A DNA stretch of 64,000 nucleotides. Source: Rhodococcus oxybenzonivorans (GTDB taxonomy: Bacteria > Actinomycetota > Actinomycetes > Mycobacteriales > Mycobacteriaceae). The first letter of the stretch is position 1. The number at the start of each line of letters is the position of its first letter. Position numbers and translations under genes: made by a program. Location: assembly GCF_003130705.1 (NCBI RefSeq), contig NZ_CP021354.1:1302001-1366000 (forward strand). Direction: 5' to 3'. Below are positions 1 through 10,755 of this stretch, in pieces. A model generated the notes under the pieces. That model saw nothing but the letters and a program-made list of their open reading frames with translations, made no database searches and was not told the origin of the DNA.

Positions 1-330
1 ACTGCGTCGATGCGTGCGGTGGACGATGCGCAGAGCACGAAGTCTCCCAACGGCGACTACACCGAACCGCATCACTACCTGACGGTGGCGGCGCGCCAGC
101 CCCTCGTTCCCGGGGAGGTCACACCCGTGGACATCAACTTCGTGCCCACGGACGCTGTCCTGGCGCCCGGACACCGGTTGCGTGTCGACGTGTACGCGAG
201 CAGCTTTCCGCGTTATCTGCCGCTCGGACCGATGCTCGCGGACAGCCAGTTGAAGCAGCAGCATGTCCGGTTGTCGCCGGACAGGCCGAGTTTCGTCAAC
301 CTCCCGCTGGTCGGAGCAACGGCGTGGTGA
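1..330 (+). CDS. CocE/NonD-family hydrolase, C-terminal fragment
   Basis: The reading frame is open from the first base and ends at a TGA, so only the last ~109 codons lie in the window. The visible part resembles the C-terminal jelly-roll domain of CocE/X-prolyl dipeptidyl-peptidase (S15) hydrolases. It has the conserved 'L.PGHRLRVDVYASSFPRY' strand-turn-strand and a final short strand ending 'LPLV'. The catalytic alpha/beta-hydrolase domain would lie upstream. Such proteins are serine hydrolases acting on esters or amides, but the substrate cannot be judged from this piece. The next gene follows after about 40 bp on the same strand. Confidence 0.75.
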   Translation, partial: TASMRAVDDAQSTKSPNGDYTEPHHYLTVAARQPLVPGEVTPVDINFVPTDAVLAPGHRLRVDVYASSFPRYLPLGPMLADSQLKQQHVRLSPDRPSFVNLPLVGATAW

Positions 331-370
331 CGGGTGTTGGCCGCGTCCCGACTTCCGTAGGGTTGCTCTC

Positions 371-1249
371 ATGACCAAGTGGACAGCAGCGGACATCGCG
401 GATCAGCAGGGCCGGACGTTCGTCGTCACGGGTGCCAACAGTGGATTGGGGGAGGTGGCTGCGCGCGCACTCGCCAAGGCGGGCGCCCACGTCGTCCTCG
501 CCTGCCGCGACACCACGAAAGGCGACGCGGTCGCGCGCACCATCGGTGACAACGCCGAGGTCCGCCGACTCGACCTCGCCGATCTGGCTTCGGTGCGGGA
601 CTTCGCCGCGGGCATCGGTTCGGTCGACGTGCTGGTGAACAACGCCGGAGTGATGGCGGTTCCCCGGCGTAAGACTGTCGACGGCTTCGAAATGCAGATC
701 GGCACAAACCATCTAGGCCATTTCGCGCTCACCGGACTGCTACTCGCCAAGATCACCGACCGAATTGTCACGATGTCGAGCACCGCACACAAGATGGGAT
801 CCATCGACCTCGACGATCTCAACTGGGAAAACCGCAAGTACAACCGGTGGAGCGCGTACGGACAGTCGAAACTCGCGAATCTTCTGTTCACCTACGAGCT
901 ACAGCGCAGACTCGCCGCGGCGGGGTCATCGGTCAAGGCTGTGGCCGCGCATCCCGGTTACGCATCGACCAATCTGCAGGCCCACACCGAGTCGGTACAG
1001 GACAAGCTGATGGCCGTCGGTAACCGAATCTTCGCGCAGTCAGCGGAGATGGGTGCTCTGCCCATGCTGTACGCGGCCGCCGTTCCCGATGTGGCGGGCG
1101 GTAGTTATCTCGGGCCGGACGGGCTGTTCGAGCAGCGTGGCCACCCGAAGGTGGTCGGTTCCAATGAGAAGTCGCGGGACGAGAAGACCGCGGGTGCCTT
1201 GTGGTCGCTGTCCGAGAACCTGACGGGCGTCGAATACACCTTCGCGTGA
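371..1249 (+). CDS. short-chain dehydrogenase/reductase (retinol/protochlorophyllide reductase-like)
   Basis: This 292-residue NAD(P)-dependent oxidoreductase has the glycine-rich cofactor motif TGANSGLG near residues 20-27, then NNAGVMA and the catalytic YGQSK. The order and spacing match SDRs of the 'oxidoreductase, retinol dehydrogenase-like' group common in mycobacteria and rhodococci. The ATG at 371 is preferred because the upstream extension of the open frame is not SDR-like and overlaps the preceding gene. The C-terminal third ('LGPDGLFEQRGHPK') is typical of this subgroup. The substrate is unknown and the neighbours give no pathway context. It converges on ohr. Confidence 0.88.
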   Translation: MTKWTAADIADQQGRTFVVTGANSGLGEVAARALAKAGAHVVLACRDTTKGDAVARTIGDNAEVRRLDLADLASVRDFAAGIGSVDVLVNNAGVMAVPRRKTVDGFEMQIGTNHLGHFALTGLLLAKITDRIVTMSSTAHKMGSIDLDDLNWENRKYNRWSAYGQSKLANLLFTYELQRRLAAAGSSVKAVAAHPGYASTNLQAHTESVQDKLMAVGNRIFAQSAEMGALPMLYAAAVPDVAGGSYLGPDGLFEQRGHPKVVGSNEKSRDEKTAGALWSLSENLTGVEYTFA

Positions 1250-1268
1250 CCGACGCCCGCCGGTAGGT

Positions 1269-1691
1269 TCAGTCCTCGGTGACGTCGAGGGTGACCTCGA
1301 CATTTCCCCGAGTTGCGTTGGAATACGGGCAGACCTGGTGCGCCTTCTCGGTCAATTCGAGAGCCTCGTCCCGCGAGAGGTGGGGCAGGGACACTTCGAG
1401 GGTCACGGCGAGACCGAAACCGCCGCCATTCGCCGAGCCGATTCCGACGCGCGCACCGACCGCCGAGTCGGTGACATCTGCCTTGGCCTGGCGGGCCACC
1501 ATCTGCAGTGCCGAGTGGAAGCACGCGGCGTAGCCGGCGGCGAACAACTGCTCCGGGTTGGTGCCGTTGCCCGAACCGCCCATCTCGACGGGGATGGCAA
1601 GGTCGAGATCGAGTCGGCCGTCCGAGGTGCGGGCGCGGCCGTTGCGGCCCTCTCCGGTGGCGAGGGCTTCGGCGGTGTAGAGAATCTGCAC
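1269..1691 (-). CDS. ohr: organic hydroperoxide resistance protein Ohr
   Basis: Ohr is a thiol peroxidase that reduces organic and fatty-acid hydroperoxides, usually with lipoylated protein as reductant. The 140-residue product has the full Ohr signature. It carries the peroxidatic Cys near residue 57 in 'AACFHSAL', the resolving Cys near 121 in 'VCPYSNATRGN', Arg19, and a Glu in 'NPEQLF' that completes the active-site network. The length is normal for the family. It sits 4 bp downstream of the ohrR-like regulator on the same strand, so the two should be co-transcribed and both controlled from the palindrome upstream of ohrR. The call is firm. Confidence 0.96.
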   Translation of the reverse strand: MQILYTAEALATGEGRNGRARTSDGRLDLDLAIPVEMGGSGNGTNPEQLFAAGYAACFHSALQMVARQAKADVTDSAVGARVGIGSANGGGFGLAVTLEVSLPHLSRDEALELTEKAHQVCPYSNATRGNVEVTLDVTED

Positions 1692-1695
1692 GGGA

Positions 1696-2154
1696 TTACT
1701 TCCTTTTCAGGGGATCGGTTGCGGTGTACTGGTGTAGCGATTCGGTGAGACGACTCAAGGTGTCGCGGAGGGCGACGAGCTCGTCGACGTCCATACCCGT
1801 CGAGCCGGCCAGTGCGGCCGGAATGCCCACGGCGGAATGCCGCAGCTGGTTCCCGGCCTCGGTGAGGTGGATACCGACCCGCCGCTCGTCGGCCGAGTCG
1901 CGACGACGCTCGACCAACCCGAGAGATTCGAGTCTCTTGAGTAGCGGCGAGAGGGTGCCGGTATCGAGATTCAGGGCGTCGCAGATGTCGCGCACGCCGC
2001 GGCCGTCCCGTTCCCACAGCACCAGCAGAACCAGGTACTGCGGGTACGTCACGCCCAACTTCTCGAGCAGCGACCGGTAGGTGGCCGTCATGGCCCGCGA
2101 TGCCGAGTAAAGGGCAAAGCACAACTGGCGGTCGAGGGTGAGAGGGTCGGTCAC
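1696..2154 (-). CDS. ohrR: MarR-family organic-peroxide sensor OhrR
   Basis: This 152-residue winged-helix repressor of the MarR/OhrR family is expected to repress ohr until its reactive cysteine is oxidised by organic hydroperoxide. The N-terminal 'QLCFALYSASRA' carries the conserved sensing Cys (about residue 12), followed by 'GVTYPQYLVLLVLWE' and the winged-helix 'DTGTLSPLLKRLE'. I chose GTG at 2154. The longer frame to 2172 would begin inside the operator palindrome and adds residues not typical of OhrR. The gene runs toward ohr and is separated from it by 4 bp. Autoregulation through the 2165-2189 palindrome is inferred. Confidence 0.93.
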   Translation of the reverse strand: MTDPLTLDRQLCFALYSASRAMTATYRSLLEKLGVTYPQYLVLLVLWERDGRGVRDICDALNLDTGTLSPLLKRLESLGLVERRRDSADERRVGIHLTEAGNQLRHSAVGIPAALAGSTGMDVDELVALRDTLSRLTESLHQYTATDPLKRK

Positions 2155-2164
2155 CCCAGAATGA

Positions 2165-2189
2165 TTGCACACAACTTAATTGTGCGCAA
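2165..2189. promoter_or_regulatory. OhrR operator palindrome
   Basis: A 25-bp dyad lies just upstream of the ohrR start. The half sites TTGCACACAACT and AATTGTGCGCAA flank a central T, and 10 of 12 base pairs match. The TTGT/ACAA-type core and the position over the promoter region suit an OhrR autoregulatory operator controlling ohrR-ohr. Confidence 0.75.
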
Positions 2190-2242
2190 CAAAGATGGGT
2201 GCGGCTTTTTCTCTTGGCGACTGCGCTTAGACTGTCGCCAGT

Positions 2243-2327
2243 GACACGGGGTGCTGCCCGGCGAAAGCTGGGCGGCTGAGAACACACCCGTCGAACCTGA
2301 ACTAGGTAGTGCTAGCGAAGGGATGTC
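2243..2327 (+). ncRNA. TPP (THI-box) riboswitch
   Basis: The sequence carries the hallmark thiamine-pyrophosphate aptamer elements in order. These are GGGGTGC near 2248, GGCTGAGA ending about 2282, and the segment ACCCGTCGAACCTGAACTAG with GTAGTGCTAGCGAAGGGA (about 2287-2323). A terminal P1 helix can form between GACA (2243-2246) and TGTC (2324-2327). It lies 60 bp upstream of the SDR start on the same strand. The family normally represses thiamine biosynthesis or transport genes when TPP is abundant. Here none of the immediate downstream genes is a known thiamine gene. Confidence 0.88.
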
Positions 2328-2351
2328 GCGCCGACCGCTGATGCGTGCGGT

Positions 2352-2377
2352 CGTCCGGCGTTCCTCGCGGCCGGACG
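2352..2377 (+). promoter_or_regulatory. hairpin in riboswitch expression platform
   Basis: An 8-bp perfect stem (CGTCCGGC / GCCGGACG with a 10-nt loop) lies between the TPP aptamer and the start codon at 2389, ending right at the putative Shine-Dalgarno region (GAAAGG, 2377-2382). It could be the switching helix that hides or exposes the ribosome binding site. No U-run follows, so translational control is more likely than termination. Confidence 0.5.
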
Positions 2378-2388
2378 AAAGGTGCGCA

Positions 2389-3153
2389 ATGCAGATCGAC
2401 AAGCAGATCGTTCTCGTGACCGGGGGTGGACGCGGCCTCGGTTCCGCCATCGTGCGCTCGTTCGCCGAGCAGGGCGCACGGGTGGTGGTGAACTACCGTC
2501 GTAGCCGAGACGCGGCCGAGGAGCTCGCAGCGGAGGTGGGCGACGGGCAGGCCATCGCGCTACAGGCCGATGTCACGAACCGCGAACAAGTGGACGCCCT
2601 GTTCGGCGCGGCGGCAGACCACTTCGGCTCACCGATCACCACCGTGATCAACAACGCGCTCGCCGATTTCTCCTTCAACGGCGACGCCCGCGACAAGGCC
2701 GACACCATCTCGTGGGACGCCTTCGACGCGCAGCTGCAAGGAAGTGTCAAGGCGACTCTGAACACTACGCAAGCCGCGCTACCGGGCATGCGCTCCATCG
2801 GCTTCGGTCGCATCGTCACCATCGGAACCAACTTGTTCCAGAACCCCGTGGTTCCCTACCACGATTACACGGCGGCCAAGGCTGCAGCACTGTCACTGAC
2901 CCGCACGCTCGCCGCCGATCTCGGTCCCGACGGCATCACGGTGAACATGGTGTCGGGCGGGCTGCTGCGCACCACGGACGCCAGCGCCGCCACTCCGGAC
3001 GAGGTGTTCGACCTCATTGCGGCGAGTACGCCCCTGCAACGCGTCACCACTCCGGAAGAATTCGCCGACGCGGTGCTGTTCTTCGCCTCTCCGTGGTCGC
3101 GTTCGGTGACCGGCCAGAATCTCGTCGTCGACGGGGGATTGGTCAAAGACTGA
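2389..3153 (+). CDS. SDR-family oxidoreductase, TPP-riboswitch-led
   Basis: This 254-residue classical SDR of the FabG (3-oxoacyl-ACP reductase) type has the cofactor motif TGGGRGLG at residues 11-18, an 'NNALADF' NNAG-like motif, and YTAAK as the active-site Tyr/Lys. At the position where the catalytic Ser is usual, 13 residues before the Tyr, the sequence appears to have Thr ('IGTNLFQ'). The ATG at 2389 is preceded by GAAAGG; the longer open frame upstream runs back through the riboswitch and is not coding. The stop overlaps the next start (TGATG), so it is translationally coupled to the monooxygenase. The substrate is unknown. Confidence 0.9.
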   Translation: MQIDKQIVLVTGGGRGLGSAIVRSFAEQGARVVVNYRRSRDAAEELAAEVGDGQAIALQADVTNREQVDALFGAAADHFGSPITTVINNALADFSFNGDARDKADTISWDAFDAQLQGSVKATLNTTQAALPGMRSIGFGRIVTIGTNLFQNPVVPYHDYTAAKAAALSLTRTLAADLGPDGITVNMVSGGLLRTTDASAATPDEVFDLIAASTPLQRVTTPEEFADAVLFFASPWSRSVTGQNLVVDGGLVKD

Positions 3154-4451
3154 TGGCAGCACGTAAACAACTGCACCTCAACGCATTTCTTTTCGCCTGC
3201 GGACACCACGGCGCCGCCTGGCGGCACCCGGCGTCGCAGGTGGAACGGCTCACCGACATCGCCTACTACGAAGAGTTGGCGCAGACCGCAGAACGTGGCT
3301 GCTTCGACGCCGTCTTCTTCGCCGACGGACACTCGGTGCGAGACCCCGCCGCCGGCGGACTGTGGTTTCTCGAACCGCTGACGGCGTTGTCGGCGATGGC
3401 CCGGGCGACGGAGCGAATCGGGCTGGTCACCACCGTGTCCAGCACCTTCTACACGCCCTTCCACGCCGCCCGGATGCTTGCGTCGCTCGACCACATCAGT
3501 GGTGGCCGGGCCGGGTGGAACGTCGTGACCTCCATGTTCGACGCGGAGGCCCGTAACCACGGACTCGAGGAAATGCCGCCGCACGACGAGCGGTACTCGC
3601 GCGCCGCCGAGTTCGTCGACGTGGCACTCGCGCTCTGGGATTCATGGGACGCGGACGCGTTGGAACTCGACCGGGGCGGGGTGTTCGCCGACCCGGCGAA
3701 GGTCGCCCCGATTCATCACCGCGGCAAGCATTTTCTGGTGGACGGCCCGCTGAACGTGCCGAGGTCGCCGCAGGGGCGTCCCGTCCTCTTCCAGGCCGGT
3801 GCCTCCGAGCAGGGCCGCGACCTGGCGGCCCGCTGCGCCGAGGGAATCTATGCCGTGGCGTACGACCTCGAATCCGCTCAGAATTACTACCGAGACGTCA
3901 AGCGGCGCATCCGTGGTGCGGGCCGCGATGCCGACGCCGTGACCGTGATGCCCGGTCTCGTCACCTACGTCGGATCGACCACCGAGGAGGCACACAGGAA
4001 GAAGGCCGAACTCGACGCCCTGCTGCCGGTCGAACAGTCGATCGCGCAACTGTCCCTGTTCACGCACCAAGACTGCAGTGAGTGGGAACTGGACGCGCCC
4101 GTCCCCGACCTGCCACCGCTCTCCGAGTTCACCGGACCGCAGGGCCGCTACGACACCATCCTGCGCATCATCGAGAAGGATCGGCCCACGGTCCGCGCGC
4201 TGCTGGGAACACTGGCCGCCGGTGGTGGGCACTGCACGATGATCGGCACGCCGGAGTCGATCGCCGACGACATCGAACGGTGGTTCCACGGAGGTGGCGC
4301 CGACGGCTTCAATCTGATGCCGCCGATCTATCCGGACGCCCTCACCGACTTCGTCGACGAGGTCGTTCCCGTACTGCAGAAGCGCGGACTGTTCCGGACC
4401 GAGTACGAGACGGCGACGTTGAGGGAACATCTGTCTTCGCCACCACAATGA
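3153..4451 (+). CDS. FMN-dependent monooxygenase, NtaA/SnaA/DszA family
   Basis: This 432-residue luciferase-like flavin monooxygenase belongs to the NtaA/SnaA/SoxA(DszA) group, which uses FMNH2 from a separate reductase to oxygenate N- or S-containing organic compounds. Hallmarks are the N-terminal 'LNAFLFACGHHGAAWRHP', the core 'SLDHISGGRAGWNVVTS', 'FADPAKV', 'GRPVLFQAGASEQG', and the C-terminal 'DGFNLMPP' with 'RGLFRTEYE'. Its ATG overlaps the SDR stop by one base, which indicates an operon and shared TPP-riboswitch control. It is clearly paralogous to the enzyme at 28367-29731, which lies in a sulfonate-type operon. No flavin reductase gene is adjacent. The substrate cannot be predicted. 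Confidence 0.9.
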   Translation: MAARKQLHLNAFLFACGHHGAAWRHPASQVERLTDIAYYEELAQTAERGCFDAVFFADGHSVRDPAAGGLWFLEPLTALSAMARATERIGLVTTVSSTFYTPFHAARMLASLDHISGGRAGWNVVTSMFDAEARNHGLEEMPPHDERYSRAAEFVDVALALWDSWDADALELDRGGVFADPAKVAPIHHRGKHFLVDGPLNVPRSPQGRPVLFQAGASEQGRDLAARCAEGIYAVAYDLESAQNYYRDVKRRIRGAGRDADAVTVMPGLVTYVGSTTEEAHRKKAELDALLPVEQSIAQLSLFTHQDCSEWELDAPVPDLPPLSEFTGPQGRYDTILRIIEKDRPTVRALLGTLAAGGGHCTMIGTPESIADDIERWFHGGGADGFNLMPPIYPDALTDFVDEVVPVLQKRGLFRTEYETATLREHLSSPPQ

Positions 4452-4559
4452 ACACAACCTTCTCTACGTCCGTAACAGTGACTGTGAGCGCCCGCTCGAT
4501 CAACACTTGCTGTTGTCGCGATCACATTGCGACTTTCGAGGTGCGGACGAGGAGTGGCA

Positions 4560-5963
4560 ATGCTGGTAGCACTCGGCTTTCTGATGGTGGCCGTGTTCAT
4601 GTTCTTGATCATGTCCAAACGGGCCACCCCAGTGGTCGGGCTGATTGCCGTCCCGGTCGCGTTCGGTATCGCGGCCGGGGCCGGTTTGGGTATCGGCGAC
4701 ATGATCACCGACGGGATCAAAGCGCTGGCGCCCACTGCGGCACTGCTGTTCTTCGCGATCATCTTCTTCGGGATCATGATCGACGTCGGGCTCTTCGACC
4801 CACTGGTGAAGGTGATTCTCAAGCTCGTCCGCAACGATCCCATGCGGCTCGTCGTCGGCACGGCAGTCCTGGCCATGGTGGTGTCGCTGGACGGTGACGG
4901 GTCGACGACCTTCATCATCGTCACCTCGGCACTGCTCCCGCTCTACCTGAAACTGAAGGTGAGCCCCGTCGTTCTCACCGTCGTCGCCGGTCTATCGAAC
5001 GGTGCGATGAACATCATCCCGTGGGGTGGGCCGACCGTCCGAGCTGCTGCGGCACTCGGGATCTCCCCGTCCGACGTCTTCGTGCCGATGATTCCTTCGC
5101 TCGTTGCCGGACTGGTCATCGTGCTGCTCTTCGCCGTGCAGCTCGGCTACTCCGAACGACGACGCATCGGCACCCTGGTTCTCACATCCGAGCGTCTGCT
5201 CGTCGGCGCGGGATCCTCGCGAACTCGGGTGGGTTCCGGCGGCGCAGACGGTGGCAGCGGCAACGCAACCGGCGGTTCCGGAGATTCCGGGTCGGACGAC
5301 GGGCTCGACGGCTTCGTCGACGGACTGGACCCCGAGCGGCCGACGCTGCGACCGAAGCTGTTGTGGTTCAACGCTGCTCTGAGCGTGGGTCTGCTGGCCG
5401 TGCTCGTGATGGACGTCCTGCCCATCCCGGTGCTCTTCATGGTGGCGGCATCGATCGCCTTGATGGCGAACTTCCCCCGCGTCAAGGAGCAGCAGGAAGC
5501 CATCACCCGGCACTCGTCGAGCATCGTCTCGGTGGTGGCGATGGTGTTCGCCGCAGCCGTGCTCACGGGAGTCTTCCAGGGCACGGGCATGGTCGAGGCA
5601 ATGGCGCAGTGGTTGCTCGAAATCATCCCGGCATCGCTCGGACCGCACCTCGCCGTCATCACGGGTGTCCTGAGCCTGCCCTTCACGTTCTTCATGAGCA
5701 ATGACGCCTTCTACTTCGGTGTGATGCCGGTGCTCGCCGAAACCGCGTCCACCTACGGCATCGAGCCCGTCGAGATGGCCCGCGCTTCGATCACCGGACA
5801 AACCTTCCACATGCAGAGCCCGTTGGTCCCGGCCATCCTGCTGCTCGTCACCCTCGCGGGGGTGTCGCTGGCCGACCACCACAAGAAGGTGCTGTGGCGC
5901 GCCGCGCTGGTGTCGCTGACCATGCTGGTGGTCGGTGTTCTCGCCGGTCAGATTCCCTGGTAG
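4560..5963 (+). CDS. CitMHS-family citrate/divalent metal symporter
   Basis: This 467-residue polytopic membrane protein resembles CitM/CitH, which import citrate or similar tricarboxylates complexed with a divalent metal ion using the proton gradient. It begins with hydrophobic helices ('LVALGFLMVAVFMFLI') and includes 'SLDGDGSTTFIIVTSALLPLY' and 'IIPWGGPT', both typical of the family. A hydrophilic Gly/Ser/Asp-rich loop (roughly residues 215-258) sits between the two membrane halves. ATG 4560 is supported by GAGGAG at about 4547-4552. It lies 108 bp after the monooxygenase, so it may belong to the same transcript or have its own promoter. Confidence 0.88.
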   Translation: MLVALGFLMVAVFMFLIMSKRATPVVGLIAVPVAFGIAAGAGLGIGDMITDGIKALAPTAALLFFAIIFFGIMIDVGLFDPLVKVILKLVRNDPMRLVVGTAVLAMVVSLDGDGSTTFIIVTSALLPLYLKLKVSPVVLTVVAGLSNGAMNIIPWGGPTVRAAAALGISPSDVFVPMIPSLVAGLVIVLLFAVQLGYSERRRIGTLVLTSERLLVGAGSSRTRVGSGGADGGSGNATGGSGDSGSDDGLDGFVDGLDPERPTLRPKLLWFNAALSVGLLAVLVMDVLPIPVLFMVAASIALMANFPRVKEQQEAITRHSSSIVSVVAMVFAAAVLTGVFQGTGMVEAMAQWLLEIIPASLGPHLAVITGVLSLPFTFFMSNDAFYFGVMPVLAETASTYGIEPVEMARASITGQTFHMQSPLVPAILLLVTLAGVSLADHHKKVLWRAALVSLTMLVVGVLAGQIPW

Positions 5964-5972
5964 TCGTCAGTC

Positions 5973-6164
5973 TCAGTCGTCCGTGTCGGTGGCGGGCCCC
6001 TCCGGGGTCGCGCCACCTTCGCCGCTCCAGTCCGCACCCGAACCCTTGTCGTCCTCCGCGGGATCGGACACCACGTCTTTGTGGGCACCCGACTTGCCAC
6101 TCTCCGTACTCGTTGTCGCCGGGCCGGGTGTGTTCTCGTGCTGCTCGGTGTCCTTGTGCGTCAT
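5973..6164 (-). CDS. small acidic hypothetical protein
   Basis: This 63-residue, strongly hydrophilic protein is rich in Asp, Glu, Gly, Thr and Ser with no hydrophobic segment, so it is probably intrinsically disordered. It converges on the CitMHS gene with 9 bp between stops. Low-complexity actinobacterial proteins like this are often annotated as hypothetical; I recognise no domain. Support is the proper ATG start, the absence of any better overlapping frame, and the placement that fills an otherwise empty gap. The function is unknown. Confidence 0.55.
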   Translation of the reverse strand: MTHKDTEQHENTPGPATTSTESGKSGAHKDVVSDPAEDDKGSGADWSGEGGATPEGPATDTDD

Positions 6165-6283
6165 GTCCGACGGTTACCCACACGGCCGCATGTTCAAAAA
6201 TCGGGAGCTCGTCTGCCTCCGATTTCCGCGGCGGCCAGGCATACTGATCGAAACTCGATCCCTCCTGGTGAGGCGGTGTCTTC

Positions 6284-7897
6284 GTGGTGGATCCCGAGGT
6301 ATTGGTGGTCGGAGCGGGTCCGGTAGGACTGACTGCGGCGATCGAACTGCGCAGGCGCGGCATCTCCTGCCGCATCATCGATCCGCTCCACGAGCCGCCG
6401 CAGTACGCCAAGGCGGTGGGCATCCAACCCCGGACCCTCGAAGTGTTCGAAGGTATGGGCGTGCTCGGGCGAGTACTCGACGCGGGGGTTCCATTCCGTG
6501 GGCAGATCCTCTACGTCGACGGCGTCGAGGTCGGGCGAATGGAGTTGGCCTTGCCCGCGGATGTGCCGTTCGGGTTCATCGGGCTGCCTCAGTACGAGAC
6601 CGAACGCATACTCACCGAACACCTGGCCTCCCTGGGCACCAGGGTCGAGCGCGGAATCGGCCTCGTCTCGTTCGAACAGGACGAAGGCGGAGTGGTCGCC
6701 ACAGTGAGCGGGGACGGCGGAGGGACCATCCGATCGCAGTACCTCGCCGGATGCGACGGCGCGCACAGTGTGGTGCGCAAAGGTCTCGGTCTCACGTTCG
6801 AGGGCGGCGCCTTCGCCGAGCAGTACATGCTCGGTGACGTCGAAGTGGACTGGTCGTTGCCGCGCGGCTACAACATTCGTTCGGTCCGCCGCACGGAGGA
6901 CGGACCCGACGATGTCCTCGTGTGCATTCCCTTGCCCGGTCGTCGTCGGTACCGGATGTCGATGCTGGTGCCCGCGGAACTGTCGAACACCGGCGCCTCG
7001 GCCGGCGACAACATTCGGCACGGATTCGAGTCGGGGCCCACGCCGCAACTCGGGCACATTCAGGCCGTACTCGACAGGCTGGCTCCCGAACCGGCCCGGG
7101 CATCGAACCTTCGGTGGTCCTCCGTGTTCCGCATCAGCCACCGCATCGTCGACTCCTACGGACGTGGACGCGTGTTCGTTGCCGGCGACGCCGCCCATAT
7201 CCACCCGCCCACCGGGGCGCAGGGCATGAACACGGGGATCCAAGACGCCCACAACCTGGCATGGAAGCTTGCGCTCGCCGTGTCCGGAGTCGCGGCCCCC
7301 GACTTGATGGACAGCTACGACCTCGAGCGGCGGCCGATCGGCGAGGAGGTCGTGGGTCGCACCATCCGCAGCGCCCGGGAAGGGATCGGCGCGGGTGCTT
7401 CGGACCCCGAACTGGTCATGCGCCGCGAAGCGCAGCTGCTCATCGACTACGGCGACAGCCCTATCGTGACCCGGACCGAGGACGCGACCACGCTGCGGCC
7501 CGGTCAGCGAGCGCCCGACGCGCGTGGGTTGACCCGCGCCGCCGTCGCATTCCCGATCCGGCTGTTCGGGTTACTGGGACGCGACCGGCACACATTACTG
7601 CTGTACGCCGACGACTCGGTCGACGCGCGGGGTCTGGCCGTGCTGGAGGCTGCAGCGGCGTCGGCCGGAACCGCGGCCCACGGCCTGCTCGACACCTATC
7701 TGATTGCAACTCCGGGTGCCGAGGTCGGTGAAACGATTCTTCCGCTCGTGCGGGACGACGCCGGCGAATTCGCCGCGGCCTATAGCGCCGAGGGTTGTGC
7801 GGCGTACGTCGTCCGTCCGGACGGCTATCTGGGCTTCAGGATGGCGCCCGTCTCGATCGAGGGTCTCGCCGAACACCTGAAGTCGACTTTCCGCTGA
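6284..7897 (+). CDS. FAD-dependent aromatic hydroxylase (PheA/TfdB-type)
   Basis: This 537-residue class A flavoprotein monooxygenase has the N-terminal dinucleotide-binding motif VVGAGPVGLTAA (residues 8-19), a 'GCDGAHSVVRK' DG motif, and 'GDAAHIHPPTGAQGMNTGI' (GD motif near residue 302). The C-terminal thioredoxin-like extension is that seen in phenol or 2,4-dichlorophenol hydroxylases and polyketide hydroxylases such as RdmE. Such enzymes insert one oxygen atom into an aromatic ring using NAD(P)H. The start is GTG at 6284, with GAGGCGG upstream. No ring-cleavage genes are adjacent, so the substrate is open. Confidence 0.88.
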   Translation: MVDPEVLVVGAGPVGLTAAIELRRRGISCRIIDPLHEPPQYAKAVGIQPRTLEVFEGMGVLGRVLDAGVPFRGQILYVDGVEVGRMELALPADVPFGFIGLPQYETERILTEHLASLGTRVERGIGLVSFEQDEGGVVATVSGDGGGTIRSQYLAGCDGAHSVVRKGLGLTFEGGAFAEQYMLGDVEVDWSLPRGYNIRSVRRTEDGPDDVLVCIPLPGRRRYRMSMLVPAELSNTGASAGDNIRHGFESGPTPQLGHIQAVLDRLAPEPARASNLRWSSVFRISHRIVDSYGRGRVFVAGDAAHIHPPTGAQGMNTGIQDAHNLAWKLALAVSGVAAPDLMDSYDLERRPIGEEVVGRTIRSAREGIGAGASDPELVMRREAQLLIDYGDSPIVTRTEDATTLRPGQRAPDARGLTRAAVAFPIRLFGLLGRDRHTLLLYADDSVDARGLAVLEAAAASAGTAAHGLLDTYLIATPGAEVGETILPLVRDDAGEFAAAYSAEGCAAYVVRPDGYLGFRMAPVSIEGLAEHLKSTFR

Positions 7898-8030
7898 CCC
7901 CGCCGGGAAGAGAGGGTCGCTGTCCGGTGTTGTAGGAAGTTCCGCTCGCCGGGCGGCTTTCCCTGCATATGACGGCCATCACAATGAAACGCCCCCGGCT
8001 GCGGGAATTGATCGGAGCACTGGCACGTTA

Positions 8031-8051
8031 GTTGAGTGAGTAACGCTCAAC
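8031..8051. promoter_or_regulatory. HAIR element (HspR-binding inverted repeat)
   Basis: GTTGAGT, seven bases, then GCTCAAC. This matches the HspR-associated inverted repeat consensus CTTGAGT-N7-ACTCAAG at most positions with exact spacing. It lies 18 bp upstream of the Clp ATPase start, so HspR repression released on heat shock is expected. Confidence 0.82.
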
Positions 8052-8069
8052 TTCTTAGGAGGCTTCGGA

Positions 8070-10490
<2,421 letters not shown>

Positions 10491-10496
10491 GCCCGT

Positions 10497-10536
10497 GTGA
10501 GTGGCACAGTATGCTTCGGCCTACTGTGCCACTCAC
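10497..10536. terminator. intergenic hairpin with GTGAGT...ACTCAC ends
   Basis: A perfect 15-bp stem (GTGAGTGGCACAGTA and its complement) encloses a 10-nt loop, 6 bp after the clp stop. No T-tract follows. It lies between convergent genes and could act in both directions. Its outer sequence matches that of the hairpin at 42218-42265. Confidence 0.75.
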
Positions 10537-10755
10537 GTGTGTGCTGGGAGCCCCTAACCCGCCCTAGCCGTCTCGGATCGGCACCTGGTGATGAGCTGTG
10601 CGTCGTGCACAGTCACCTGTGCGATGTGCTGGGCTGCACTGTGATCCGGGTATATGCCCGGGGTGCGCTGCCTACCACGCAGGAGATGTGGCCGGATTGC
10701 CGCCGACCGCGGTGTGTGCCCGCCTCCGAAACGGTTACCTACTGCCCAGCAGAAT

